A stretch of DNA of 64,000 nucleotides. Origin: Angomonas deanei. Its lineage: Eukaryota > Euglenozoa > Kinetoplastea > Trypanosomatida > Trypanosomatidae. The DNA lies in assembly GCA_903995115.1 (NCBI GenBank), contig LR877154.1:1-64000 (forward strand), written 5' to 3'. Shown piece after piece: positions 29,373 to 38,786 of the stretch (position 1 is its first letter; every line of letters begins with the position of its first letter). Below the pieces are notes generated by a model. It saw nothing but the letters and a program-made list of their open reading frames with translations. It had not been told where the DNA came from and searched no databases. The position numbers were made by a program, and so were the translations under genes.

Positions 29373-31850
29373 CTAAACGTCTAGTATACTCCTGCCTTCC
29401 GAGTCACCGCAGGTTTTTGAAATGTAATTGATCGCCGTCGAAATACGGCCACAGCGTGTAGAAGACATGGTGGAGTTGTCACAAGGGACGAAAAAGGTTT
29501 GCTCACTGTCCTCCAGGGAGTCAATAAACGACCAAGCACTTCTCACCGAGGTTAACTGAATACCCCTGTGAATAGCGCCAGTCTTGTATTTTGTGCCTGG
29601 TGGATTGAATGCCACGAAAGTGACGTTATCGTCGGTAAAATTGGATAGCAATAGTTTGGCGTATCCACCATTGAACTGGTCCCCTACAATAACGACCTTG
29701 TCTCCCCCCACCTCCTCGACAAGGTCCCTGACGTACGCCGTGACATTGTGAAGGACGGTGGAGGGGGGAAACCACTTTTTCAGAAAGGCCCCCTGAACCA
29801 CGTAGTCGCGAATATTCCCTTCCGGCCAGAAGCTTATCAAAGGCGAAACCGCCCCCGCCACCTGATACGCGATGGACTCGCCCCACTCATCCGCATCCCT
29901 AAAAACAGCAAGTCCCCTCGAATTGGAGTTGAGCGTGATGAAGTGGAACCCACTCGAAAGGTCAACATAGTCGGAGAATGTCATATTGATGCCATCCGTG
30001 GCAAATTTAAACGTTGGGGGCAGACGTGTCGGGTGTTGTCTCACTAAGTCGGGCTTGCTCCCGAACCATGTGGCAAAGTCGGTGGCCCCATTGTCGCCAA
30101 AGGTGTGGGAAAGTGCCGCCAACAGCGCCAGGTCATATAGGGTCATTGGCGCACTGCCGTTTTCATTGAACACGATACTGCAAATGGGGTCGTCTGTTTT
30201 CTCACCTAGAACGGGAGTGTGTGGGTTGGTGGCTATGGGACTGAGATATTGGTAGCTCACACTGTTGCCGAAGGCTACTACAAATGCAGCGGCAAGCATC
30301 ACAATTATCCACCAAACCAGTAGAGCTTTGTGGTCCACACGAAGCGCAATATTTTTGATCGAGTACTCCCGCTCGGCCTGGACCACGCTGGGATGACGGT
30401 AGCCGAAGCGCGACTTGATGTCCATGCACTTCAAGTAGTCCAAGATGAGATCTCGACAGCAAAATAGGTAGGAATCCACCTTTCGCTTCGATTTTTGCTG
30501 CTCGATTTTCTTGTTGAGGGGAATTTTTAGGATATCGCACAACTCTTTGCGGGTGAGGGCATGTCTACGTTTTCTGGTGAGCATTCCCTGGCACGCCACA
30601 AATGACACAAGCACGATGGCAATACTGGCCGGGTACTGGCCCACTGCCACACCCACCACGCCCAGGACAAGTTGAATGCCAATAAAGATAAAGGATGTGT
30701 ACATTGCCCACTGATTCTTGCGGTGTAGTAATGAAAGCCACGCCACAAAATACACGCAAATGAGCGCCACCGAACTGATAGCCGGCCAGGCCATGGACGG
30801 GTTCCCGGTTAAGGTGCTCAGTGTAGTCCCTGCGTAAATGGCAAATAAAGGTACGCAACCCACGGTGAACACGATACAATTCATGCGCAACGTTTTACCG
30901 TCCATGCCAAACTCCTCCAAAACCGTCATGGCGTGGTACCAATGCGTTTTTGCCATTTTATTTTCCTTGTGCTTGTATGCTTTTTCCCGCAACTCAAAAT
31001 CATCTTTTAGCTTCCGATCCCGTACGGCCCTCCGCTTCATCATGATAGCTCGACAGAAAAAGCACACGTAGCAGATAGCCACCAATACTACTGTAGCAAG
31101 CACCACCACATTCGCAAACCGTTGGGCAAAAAAAAGGAAAGATTGCTTTTTGATCCCCGCCTCGATCAAACCCCACAACAGTGGAAGTGGGACAGTCACC
31201 ATAAAGATGAGGAAGTATATCATAAAAGGTGGTTTCTTTTTTGAAAATACCTTATGAGAGAAGCCCCAGAACATGGTGCTCTCACGTTTCTGCATCCATA
31301 GGTTTCGCGCCATGTCCATGATGGCGCACAAGGCGCCGACAAACACAAAGCTGACATAGAAAAACATGGAAAAATACCCGAATGCCTGCAAGTCTTTGCT
31401 TCCTTTTGGGTCTGGTGGGGCAAACATTCGAAAAATAATGGCAAACGTATAGTCGAGGCCCAGGGATGCGATCACTACGGCGGCGCAATACAGCAGCACT
31501 GTTAAATACACGAGAAACGCCTTTGCCATAAATGTATCCACAATGATATCCACTAGCCAGCAGTAACTTTTCGGCTCCCAATCTTCGTACTCGTACGAGA
31601 GCACGAGATTCATGGGGTTTGGGGCCACCCCGGCATTCTCCGCCGCCTCGTTGGCCACCTCTTGCTGTGGGTCAGAGTACGTGAAGTAATTCCCATTCTC
31701 GTCCTGGTAGTAGTAACTTTGGTACTGGCCAGGATCATAATACTCGTTGTAGGAGTTATAGTTTTGGAACCCCTCACTGGCGGGTTCCGTGTACGCATAA
31801 TTCATGTCGGTCATCATTTCATTGGTCTCGCCGTTGGTATTGGTACCCAT
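29373..31850 (-). CDS. Multi-spanning membrane protein with C-terminal lipase-like domain
   Basis: 825 residues from ATG 31850. The N-terminus is Tyr/Asn/Gln-rich and acidic (about 1-95). It is followed by roughly ten hydrophobic segments between about 115 and 540, with a Lys-rich cytosolic loop (MMKRRAVRDRKLKDDF). A C-terminal, probably luminal domain of about 250 residues has several N-glycosylation sequons. That domain resembles class-3 lipases (DLALLAALSHTFG, FHFITLNSNSRGLAVF, VVIVGDQFNGGYAKLLL, VAFNPPG). The expected nucleophile elbow GxSxG reads GDQFNG, so the catalytic Ser is absent and the domain may bind rather than hydrolyse lipid. Kinetoplastid genomes contain similar membrane-lipase fusions; exact function unknown. 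Confidence 0.7.
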   Translation of the reverse strand: MGTNTNGETNEMMTDMNYAYTEPASEGFQNYNSYNEYYDPGQYQSYYYQDENGNYFTYSDPQQEVANEAAENAGVAPNPMNLVLSYEYEDWEPKSYCWLVDIIVDTFMAKAFLVYLTVLLYCAAVVIASLGLDYTFAIIFRMFAPPDPKGSKDLQAFGYFSMFFYVSFVFVGALCAIMDMARNLWMQKRESTMFWGFSHKVFSKKKPPFMIYFLIFMVTVPLPLLWGLIEAGIKKQSFLFFAQRFANVVVLATVVLVAICYVCFFCRAIMMKRRAVRDRKLKDDFELREKAYKHKENKMAKTHWYHAMTVLEEFGMDGKTLRMNCIVFTVGCVPLFAIYAGTTLSTLTGNPSMAWPAISSVALICVYFVAWLSLLHRKNQWAMYTSFIFIGIQLVLGVVGVAVGQYPASIAIVLVSFVACQGMLTRKRRHALTRKELCDILKIPLNKKIEQQKSKRKVDSYLFCCRDLILDYLKCMDIKSRFGYRHPSVVQAEREYSIKNIALRVDHKALLVWWIIVMLAAAFVVAFGNSVSYQYLSPIATNPHTPVLGEKTDDPICSIVFNENGSAPMTLYDLALLAALSHTFGDNGATDFATWFGSKPDLVRQHPTRLPPTFKFATDGINMTFSDYVDLSSGFHFITLNSNSRGLAVFRDADEWGESIAYQVAGAVSPLISFWPEGNIRDYVVQGAFLKKWFPPSTVLHNVTAYVRDLVEEVGGDKVVIVGDQFNGGYAKLLLSNFTDDNVTFVAFNPPGTKYKTGAIHRGIQLTSVRSAWSFIDSLEDSEQTFFVPCDNSTMSSTRCGRISTAINYISKTCGDSEGRSILDV

Positions 31851-32626
31851 TGCATCGTAATACGTGCCATCTTCTCCCCTGATCTCCCTTTTCCATTTGG
31901 GTGTTGTTCATTCTCTAGAAAAATAATGTATAAAAAAGTGGGGAAAAAAAACTATAACTATAAACGTAGGGGAGAAAGGAAAACGTTCAGAATGGCGGGA
32001 TTCGAATTCACGCGAAACAAAAAAAAAAAAAGGAAGAGATACAAAAGCGGGAGGAAAGCCACACGATTGTAGAAAAAAGATAGTACAATAATAATAAAAA
32101 AAAAAAAAATCAAACAGCATTCGAAAATCATGACTACTTTACTTACAAATTTTAGTATGATTGAACGAAATGACCTGTTATTTACCTTTCATTTTAAACC
32201 ATTTTTCTTTATGAACGTATTTCCTTTTTTGTTGTTCTTGATGCTTGTCTCTCTTTTTTTTTTTTTTCTTGTGTGTGTTGCTCTGGCATATGCAGTATGC
32301 CTCCCCTCGTTCGTGGCACGCAAGCACACACACAGAACAAACAAACAACAAAAATGATATATAAAAAAAGTTCTACTGTGATTATATGAATTACACTGCG
32401 TAAAATAAAACGAAAATAGAAGCAATGGAAAGGAAAAAAAATGCTTTAAAAGGAGAGAGAAGAACCGCGTTGTCTGTAGATCAACCAGAGTCCCATTGAT
32501 CCTTGAAGTTTGACAAAGTGACGACCACGACGGACAGCAAGGAAGGAGAGAGAGGGCAAAAGCACCAAACGGTTTTTCGAGCATGACAAGTATCAGCCAA
32601 CGAATGAAACACTTGTGTTGGACTGT
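31851..32626. other. Long intergenic region, no gene seen
   Basis: About 775 bp with poly-A at 32097-32109 and a T-rich patch at 32250-32272. Short open frames on either strand are Phe/Lys-rich translations of these runs. A sequence resembling a tRNA T-loop near 31998 does not extend to a tRNA. It likely holds the 3' UTR of the membrane-lipase gene and the splice region of the TTC39-like gene. Confidence 0.6.
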
Positions 32627-34387
32627 TTACTTGGTGGATTCCTCCATTTTACGCTTCAGCTGCTTCAGGGCAATGGAATACCGATTGGATAAGGTGTCGT
32701 TCCCGTCACCTTTAATCTTGCTTCCCTTTTCGAAAAGCTCTTTTGCCTTTTTGAGATCTCCCCGGCGGTACTCTAGTTCCCCCAGCTCGTAGTAGGTGAA
32801 CGGGAGAATCATCAGTTCTTGGGGAATGGTTTTCTCTTTGCTTATAATTCCCTTAAACAATTTGGCGGCCTCCTCCTTGTTGTCGATACCTTTCTCGATG
32901 ACGCCAAAAAAAAGGTCTCGCATGTTTTCCGCCTCTGGACCCGACAAGTCAGCTCCTTCGATCACTCTTTTCATTTCAGACTTCACTCGTAACCCCTGTT
33001 CATTATTCATGTGCGCCAAATCACGGTTGATATACAGCATGTACACGGCAGAAAGGGGCAACAGTCGGGGGTTGGCAATCACACGCTTGGCGAACCTTGG
33101 CGACACTGAATCGTTTTTGGACTTGGGGTTAAACATGGTTTGTACCTTCTGTATCCACGACATCGCCTCCTTGCTGTTTCCCGTCATCACGTAGCACGCC
33201 GCAACGGACAGAACAATCTGACCCGTGTAGGCAAACGTGATGTTTTCCTTCTTGAAGTAATCCAGAAGTGCGAGGTACTTTTGAAGAGCATCCTTCCACT
33301 GCTGGTCCATAAATAAAGTATCGGCATGCAGGTAACGAATCAGCAACGGGACCAGACCAACTCGTTCTGCGTTATCTGCGGCAACCGTAATACAATTCAC
33401 TGCAGGAGCGGTGTCGCCCCGTTTTCGGTAGTAGAAGTTGGAATACCCAAAAAAGTAAGTATTCTGTGGGTATCGCTCGTTCATGGTCTCCAGCACCCGC
33501 TTCGCCCGGTCGAGGGCCACGTTGACGTCTCCGAGGCCGGTCGGGAGGAAAAGGTAAAGTGTGCAGAGAATAAGCGCGGCGTGGGGAGATCGGATGGAAT
33601 TACTCTCGAACACCTCGGTTAGGTACTGCTCGCCGAGGTCCTTATCGGAAATGAAGCCAATAATACTCAAAAGCTTCATCAAGTTGGCAGGAACGAGGGC
33701 GAGAAAGGTGTAAAAGAGTCCGGCCCCGAACTTGATGCACATTTCGAGCTCTCGGGGAATCCGCTTTTCCGTATCTTTCTCCACTATGTCAATCAAGGTA
33801 TGATAACACCCCCACGCCTTGCGTAGGTTGATGCCGCCTTTTAGGTAGCTGTTCATCATCAACTGGATAATGGCCCGCACGAGCAGCGCGTCAGCGTAAA
33901 TGACGTCGCACTCCAGCTTCCAGATGTCGTTGAAGGACTGCCCAGACTTTTCCGCCGCCTTTAGATTCGATTTAAATGCCTTTTTCTTTTTCTTCTTCTC
34001 CTTGGCAAGCTCTCGCTTAGACTTGAGGGCATCCTTCTCAGGAGAATCGGGCACCTCATCCTCGTCATCGACCTCAAACATTGGTTCGTTATACTTGGTG
34101 GCCGACGCTAAGGTGTCGGCGATTTTATAAAACTCTAGCGTGGCTTCACGCTTGTCGTTTTGGGAGCTCATCAGCTCCTTTATGATTTGCATGTGCGCAA
34201 ACTCTAATGCGTAACGGGGGTGTGTGGTTTTTTTACCGCTGAGAATGCGTGCCGCCTCATCGAATTCGTTGTTCCAGGTGCAAAACACCGCACGATCCAC
34301 ACCTCTGTACAAGGAATCCGACGAATCCGAAGTCACGGAATCCGCCGTGCTGGTCCCCCCTTTTTTGGAGCTCCTATTTTCGCTCAT
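32627..34387 (-). CDS. TTC39/Iml2-family tetratricopeptide protein
   Basis: 586 residues from ATG 34387. The N-terminal half begins LYRGVDRAVFCTWNNEFDEA and continues through KFGAGLFYTFLALVPANLMKLLSIIGF to YPQNTYFFGYSNFYYRKRGD; these blocks and spacing are those of the TTC39/Iml2 family (yeast lipid-droplet clearance factor; metazoan TTC39A-C). TPR helices occupy the C-terminal part (YYELGELEYRRGDLKKAKELFEKG). A Lys-rich stretch with coiled-coil tendency (KSKRELAKEKKKKKKAFKSN) sits near residue 130, a lineage insertion. No signal peptide. Function in kinetoplastids unknown. Confidence 0.82.
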   Translation of the reverse strand: MSENRSSKKGGTSTADSVTSDSSDSLYRGVDRAVFCTWNNEFDEAARILSGKKTTHPRYALEFAHMQIIKELMSSQNDKREATLEFYKIADTLASATKYNEPMFEVDDEDEVPDSPEKDALKSKRELAKEKKKKKKAFKSNLKAAEKSGQSFNDIWKLECDVIYADALLVRAIIQLMMNSYLKGGINLRKAWGCYHTLIDIVEKDTEKRIPRELEMCIKFGAGLFYTFLALVPANLMKLLSIIGFISDKDLGEQYLTEVFESNSIRSPHAALILCTLYLFLPTGLGDVNVALDRAKRVLETMNERYPQNTYFFGYSNFYYRKRGDTAPAVNCITVAADNAERVGLVPLLIRYLHADTLFMDQQWKDALQKYLALLDYFKKENITFAYTGQIVLSVAACYVMTGNSKEAMSWIQKVQTMFNPKSKNDSVSPRFAKRVIANPRLLPLSAVYMLYINRDLAHMNNEQGLRVKSEMKRVIEGADLSGPEAENMRDLFFGVIEKGIDNKEEAAKLFKGIISKEKTIPQELMILPFTYYELGELEYRRGDLKKAKELFEKGSKIKGDGNDTLSNRYSIALKQLKRKMEESTK

Positions 34388-34756
34388 ATTGAATCAAATG
34401 GATAGAAATGAAAAAAAAAGATCTTGTAAACCTTACGTTATGGGAAAATGAAACAAAGAGGTTCAGTGGAGTGGAGTGGATGGGAAAGATGTTCTATAAA
34501 CGCACGAGCACACACTAAGAAAACAAAAAAAAAAAACGATGGCAGACGATTGAGGGACATCTGTTGCTTCACAGTCATGGTTAACAATGCTTTTTTTTTG
34601 TTTTACTATTGTTGTTTTTAGTGTTACTGGGAAGTCGCTTTTTTTTTTTTTTGCATTATTTTAGTCTACACGTTGGGGATTTTTTTTTTTTTTCCCAACA
34701 ACAATAAAAAACGACTTCTGGACTTTTAAACCTGTTAAAATACGATGGAAAAATGG
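34388..34756. other. Intergenic region with several T/A homopolymer runs
   Basis: About 370 bp without a gene. T-runs at 34591, 34640 and 34680 on the plus strand become A-runs on the coding strand and fit the 3' UTR of the gene at 34757. An A-run at 34526 fits the splice tract of the TTC39-like gene. Confidence 0.55.
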
Positions 34757-36090
34757 CTACTGTTTTAGTTTGCGAGACTCTTCGCGGAGCTTTTGTTTTT
34801 CGCCGTACAGTTCATTGTAATAGGCACGCTGTTCCTGAATCCACTGAAGGGCCTCCACGCGTTGGCTTTCCTCTGCGTACGCCGCGCCGGATGCTAGTTC
34901 GTCTAGTTCGTGAATGACGTCATTGCATTCGCGCGCTAGGGAGTCGAGTTTGCAGTTCATCGCGACGATCACCTCCTCCTTCTCTTTGGCGCCAATGTTG
35001 AGTACACTTACATTGCGCGCCGTCTTCTCTTTTTCAGTCAAGAGTAAATTGTAAATACCCGGGTGCACCTGCTCCTGTGCGGGTATGATGGCTTCAATGT
35101 CGTACAGCTCTTCTTGGGAATCGGGTACCTCGATCGTGTTAGCGGCCCAGGAGTTGGAGACAATATTGTCCACCTCCTTCTTTAACTTGTTGTGACGCAA
35201 TGCCTTCTCGATCGCCTTGAGGCGAGCCTCCAGTTGACTGAGACGATAATCCTGTGCCTTTACCACCCGCTCCTGAGGGATGCGCTGCTCATTCACTGTG
35301 TCCTCCTTTTCCGCCTTCAGTGTCACGACGTCTTGTTCAATTAACGCACGCGAAGGGAGATTCGGAGTGGTTCTTCTTTTCGGTGAGGTAAAAATCGACA
35401 TCCTCTTGGTCTATCACGAGGTCCTGTATCTGTTCTTCCTCCACCGCAATATCCCTCTCTGTCACCCGAATTTGGTTGTAAAGTTCGTCAATTTCGTCGA
35501 TCAACCCCTTTCGTTCCTCAACCAACTTGGCTAGCTCATTTACTGTCTTTCCCTTTCTTTTCGACTATAAGCTTTCCAGCCCGAATCTCCTTTTGGATAA
35601 TCTTACCTCGCACCTCAATCTCCTCGATGGACGCCTCTGAAGTGTAATTCTGTAAATTAAAGCTGGCCTCCCGAGACTGTGGGGTGATGAACTTGAGGTC
35701 TATTCCCGACTCATCGGCCAGGCGTCTCTTCTTTTCCGACCACGTGACGTACTTTTTCTCCTGGGTCCGAATTTCCCGTCGGAGGTCCTTCACAATGACG
35801 CGGTCCTCCTTGTTTCGTAGCGCGATCGCCTTCGCGGCAATATCAAACTGGGACAGAACGTTACCCACCTGCTCCAGAGGGACGCTTTTAATCGGATACT
35901 TGGCATTCTTCCCACAGTAGTCGAGGATGGGGAAGGAGGAGAGCAGGGGGTCTTCCCGCAGCGAAGGTTGGGACACCACAAGTTGGGACTGTAGGGTTTT
36001 CTTTCTTTCCTCCAGTGTGTTGATTTCGTTTTCGCGGAGACTTATTGCCGCCTCAACCTCACGTTCCCTTTCCGCCGCCGTGGCTCTCAT
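34757..36090 (-). pseudogene. Coiled-coil protein, one gene with two frame discontinuities
   Basis: Three consecutive open stretches in different frames (36090-35536, about 35560-35337, and about 35400-34757) together encode about 440 residues of charged coiled coil. Composition and heptad character continue across both joints. At each joint the two frames overlap and meaningful coding passes from one to the other in an A/G-rich run: near GAAAGGGAAAGAC at 35550, and near GAAAAGAAGAACC at 35380. The start is ATG 36090 (MRATAAERER). The product resembles axonemal or basal-body coiled-coil proteins but no family is firmly recognised. Either the assembly has indels in homopolymer-like runs or the gene is decaying in this strain; the neighbours are intact. 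Confidence 0.7.
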
Positions 36091-36280
36091 TCGATTATAG
36101 AATTAGAAGATGGTAGAAATAATTACTAAAAGAGAGAGAGAGAGAGAGAAAAGGTATCTACGTCGCACGAAGAATAGGAGCTTCGCGATCCATGAAATAG
36201 TTGCGGCTGATGTTCTTTTTTATTTGTTGTTATTTTTTTAGGGCAATTGCATGTGAAGGAGCACATCACCGCGCTCACTA

Positions 36281-36694
36281 TTACATTCGTTTCGACAAGG
36301 AGACTAGCATTATTTTGTTTCCCTTTACCACTACCGTCTCCCTAATGGATTCGCGCGATAAGGTGAATCCTGTGTAACCGGAAAGTTTCCCCTCCCTTTC
36401 AAACATGGCAAACCCTTGCGAGTCATACCCCGCGTCGCTAAACGGTCTGCCGTTTATGAGCGACAGACCGGGGTCCAAGGAGTGTTGCACCTGCTTCCAG
36501 TCATTCATTGATTTATTATAATAAAGAAACCGTATGTTGTCCCGCAAGAAATTGATAACATTTTCCTTTCCCTCCACTACTCCTAGCCAGGTGTTATAGA
36601 TGACAGCATCACCCAGGTATTCAAAGGCCGGCTCCATGTTACCCGATTCCACTAATTCGGTGTATCGAACAACTGTGAAAAAAGCGGTGGTCAT
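36281..36694 (-). CDS. NTF2-like (SnoaL-type) small protein
   Basis: 137 residues from ATG 36694. The pattern of an N-terminal helix (TVVRYTELVESGNMEPAFEYL), VIYNTWLGVVEGKENVINFL, and alternating strands to the end fits the cone-shaped NTF2-like/SnoaL fold. That fold is used by many small enzymes and binding proteins. No catalytic residues can be assigned. A very clear trans-splice acceptor lies just upstream (15 T then AG, 36716-36732), giving a 5' UTR of about 21 nt and fixing the start. Confidence 0.6.
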   Translation of the reverse strand: MTTAFFTVVRYTELVESGNMEPAFEYLGDAVIYNTWLGVVEGKENVINFLRDNIRFLYYNKSMNDWKQVQHSLDPGLSLINGRPFSDAGYDSQGFAMFEREGKLSGYTGFTLSRESIRETVVVKGNKIMLVSLSKRM

Positions 36695-36715
36695 TCGATC
36701 AAGTGATATTTTTTT

Positions 36716-36732
36716 CTAAAAAAAAAAAAAAG
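36716..36732 (-). promoter_or_regulatory. Trans-splice acceptor (poly-T then AG) of the NTF2-like gene
   Basis: On the minus strand, 15 consecutive T are followed by AG at 36716-36717, 21 nt before the ATG at 36694. This is the textbook kinetoplastid spliced-leader acceptor and the cleanest in the window. Confidence 0.75.
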
Positions 36733-37000
36733 ACGGTGCCAACACAATTGGGCACGCACCGCGGTATCCTCTAGAAAAAGGACGGAACAGGGCGGAAAAA
36801 GAGAGGGACGAAAGTATAGAAGAACGACACCAAAACAGGACGGTGAACAGAAGAAAAAAAACAGGACGCTGACGGCCAATCAAACACAGGCGGAAAGCAA
36901 AAATAAAGAAACCCTTTGATGAATTCATTGTTCGCACTGGCGGTTCCGTACTGTTACGTTATTTTCTTTACTGCTAAACTGTTAATAATAAAACACGATA
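36733..37000. other. Intergenic region between V-ATPase c'' and NTF2-like genes
   Basis: About 270 bp, purine-rich on the plus strand (pyrimidine-rich on the coding strand). No gene is seen. Confidence 0.5.
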
Positions 37001-37678
37001 CTACTTCGACATATCAACCTTCTGAGCCATCAGAATGCCTGTGATCACCGCGAAAATGCCCAGCGCCGAAGCAAAAATTTCAATTACCAAAACCTTCACG
37101 AACAAGCTGCTACTGTGTGCATCCGCGATGGCACAACTACTACCGACGATGCCAACCGATATGCCGCAGGCCATATTGCCGATACCCACCGCCAAACCGG
37201 CACAAAATAGGGTGTACCCACCTATGCGGGTCATGTAGCTGTAGGTGCCATCGGCGGAAACAGTGTTACTCCCGGCCTGGATCTTTCCCATCATAATGAT
37301 GGACAAAATGACGCCGTAGATGGCAACCGCTTCGCAGAAAATGATAGAAATAAGATTCTTACTTCTGATCTCGGGAGCGCGGATGGCTGCACCGCTGATA
37401 GAGGCGCCACTTGTTAAAATACCCCACGCCGCGCCGAGAATCGACAGCGAAATCCCCAGACCGATACCAACGGACGACCAAGCATAAGGGGAAATAGACT
37501 CCAATATCGACCAAAGCGCGCTGAAAGGTGGGAACACCGTGCCCGAAAGCACGGGAAAGACGCCAAAAAAGAGAATAACGATAGATAGAATGATGGTTAT
37601 CAGCTTTCCTACAACGTACATGGCGTCATCTGGCGGAAGACGTGTAGGCGTGGGTAGTACCTCAGGTTCAACGGGCAT
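37001..37678 (-). CDS. V-type ATPase proteolipid subunit c'' (Vma16/VATB type)
   Basis: 225 residues from ATG 37678. Five hydrophobic segments: one near 22-45 followed by four forming the c-ring hairpin pair (about 66-90, 108-130, 150-180, 190-220). The extra first span and the length distinguish c'' (Vma16) from the 16-kDa subunit c with its four spans. The proton-carrying Glu is Glu116 in IIFCEAVAIYG. The small-residue motifs GIGLGISLSILGAAWG and AVGIGNMACGISVGIVG are the usual helix-packing repeats. It would sit in the Vo ring acidifying acidocalcisomes, lysosome and related organelles. A long pyrimidine tract precedes the ATG. Confidence 0.92.
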   Translation of the reverse strand: MPVEPEVLPTPTRLPPDDAMYVVGKLITIILSIVILFFGVFPVLSGTVFPPFSALWSILESISPYAWSSVGIGLGISLSILGAAWGILTSGASISGAAIRAPEIRSKNLISIIFCEAVAIYGVILSIIMMGKIQAGSNTVSADGTYSYMTRIGGYTLFCAGLAVGIGNMACGISVGIVGSSCAIADAHSSSLFVKVLVIEIFASALGIFAVITGILMAQKVDMSK

Positions 37679-37962
37679 TGTAAGAACGAGAGGGAGAAGG
37701 AGAAAGGGGAAAAAAAAAAAAACGATAGGACTACCTTACTCTTGTTGATGCATTACACAAATAATATTCGAAAGCGGAAAGAGGGAGAGAGAGGAAGAGC
37801 GGTTGGAAACACGGGAGAATGGGTTTAATTTTTAGCAAACTGTTTTTCAACAGGGAAGACAATGTCCCCCATACAATCGCACAAGCCCAACCATTTAAAA
37901 AAGGTTAAAATAACAAAATGAAATGTAGTAAAAGAAACAGCCAAGCGAGCACATCACACCTT

Positions 37963-38577
37963 TTAGCGCTTGCGGAGGAAGACCATGCGGTTGTTGCGTC
38001 TCCAGGCGGCCTTGCGAGAGGGGCGGATCTTGGACGCCTTGTGTCCCTTGTGGTTGAGACCACGGTGCTTGCGGCCGGCGGCGGTGAGGCCGCGGACCTC
38101 GCGGTGCTTGTGGACCGAGTTGACGATCCAGTTGATCTTGGGGTCACGGCGGATGGTCTTGAGCATGGGGTCGACGGCGATCACCTCGTACCACTTGAAG
38201 GTGGAATCCATGTTCACCCAGTAGGAGTTGAGGATGCGCAGGTTACCGAAACGCTTGCCGAGGCGAGACTCCGCGACGGCGCGGTTGTTCTTCTCCAGCT
38301 TCATGCCGAGGACACCACTGGTCTTGGGCTTACCGTAGGTGATACCCTTGTGGGCAGGGCGTTTGCGACCACCACGGCGAATGCGCACACGGAAGACGCT
38401 GTAACCCTGCTTGGTCTTGTAGCCCAGCATGCGTGCCTTCTCGGGGCGCGTGGGGCGGCGCAGACGGACAATGGTGTGCTGGTGGCGGAACTCCCACGAG
38501 CGAATACGCTGAATGAAGCGCATCACATCGGAGGACTTCTTCTTCCACAGCTCGTTCAAATACATAAACGCGCCCAT
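37963..38577 (-). CDS. RPL15: 60S ribosomal protein L15 (eL15)
   Basis: 204 residues from ATG 38577, the normal eukaryotic L15 length. Recognisable blocks: [76 protein letters not shown] and a C-terminal [20 protein letters not shown]. Gene-body GC is clearly higher than in the flanks, in line with the codon bias of highly expressed kinetoplastid genes. 250-280 bp of non-coding sequence separate it from V-ATPase c'', including 15 A at 38629-38643 upstream of the gene. Confidence 0.97.
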   Translation of the reverse strand: MGAFMYLNELWKKKSSDVMRFIQRIRSWEFRHQHTIVRLRRPTRPEKARMLGYKTKQGYSVFRVRIRRGGRKRPAHKGITYGKPKTSGVLGMKLEKNNRAVAESRLGKRFGNLRILNSYWVNMDSTFKWYEVIAVDPMLKTIRRDPKINWIVNSVHKHREVRGLTAAGRKHRGLNHKGHKASKIRPSRKAAWRRNNRMVFLRKR

Positions 38578-38786
38578 TTTCGAGCCTAGATTTCCCTTCT
38601 TTTTTTACTACTTTAAAAATATTCAGCAAAAAAAAAAAAAAAAGAGCAAAGTGTGCGTGTGTATGGAAGGATTAACTAGCAGGATAGCCGTTGATATAAA
38701 GAAACCGGAGAGGGTACGGTCCTCATTGGCCAAACATACAAATTAGTCCACTGGCAAACGCACCGCTTGTCGAGGGTGGAACAGAG

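Noticed and set aside
31985-32020. Possible tRNA T-loop (GGATTCGAATT)
   Set aside because: No acceptor, D or anticodon arm can be drawn on either strand.
34591-34700. T-runs followed by AG on the plus strand, like splice acceptors of a plus-strand gene
   Set aside because: No plus-strand gene follows; the runs fit A-rich 3' UTR of the minus-strand gene.
37918-38589. 223-codon plus-strand open frame over RPL15
   Set aside because: Antisense shadow of a GC-rich ribosomal protein gene.
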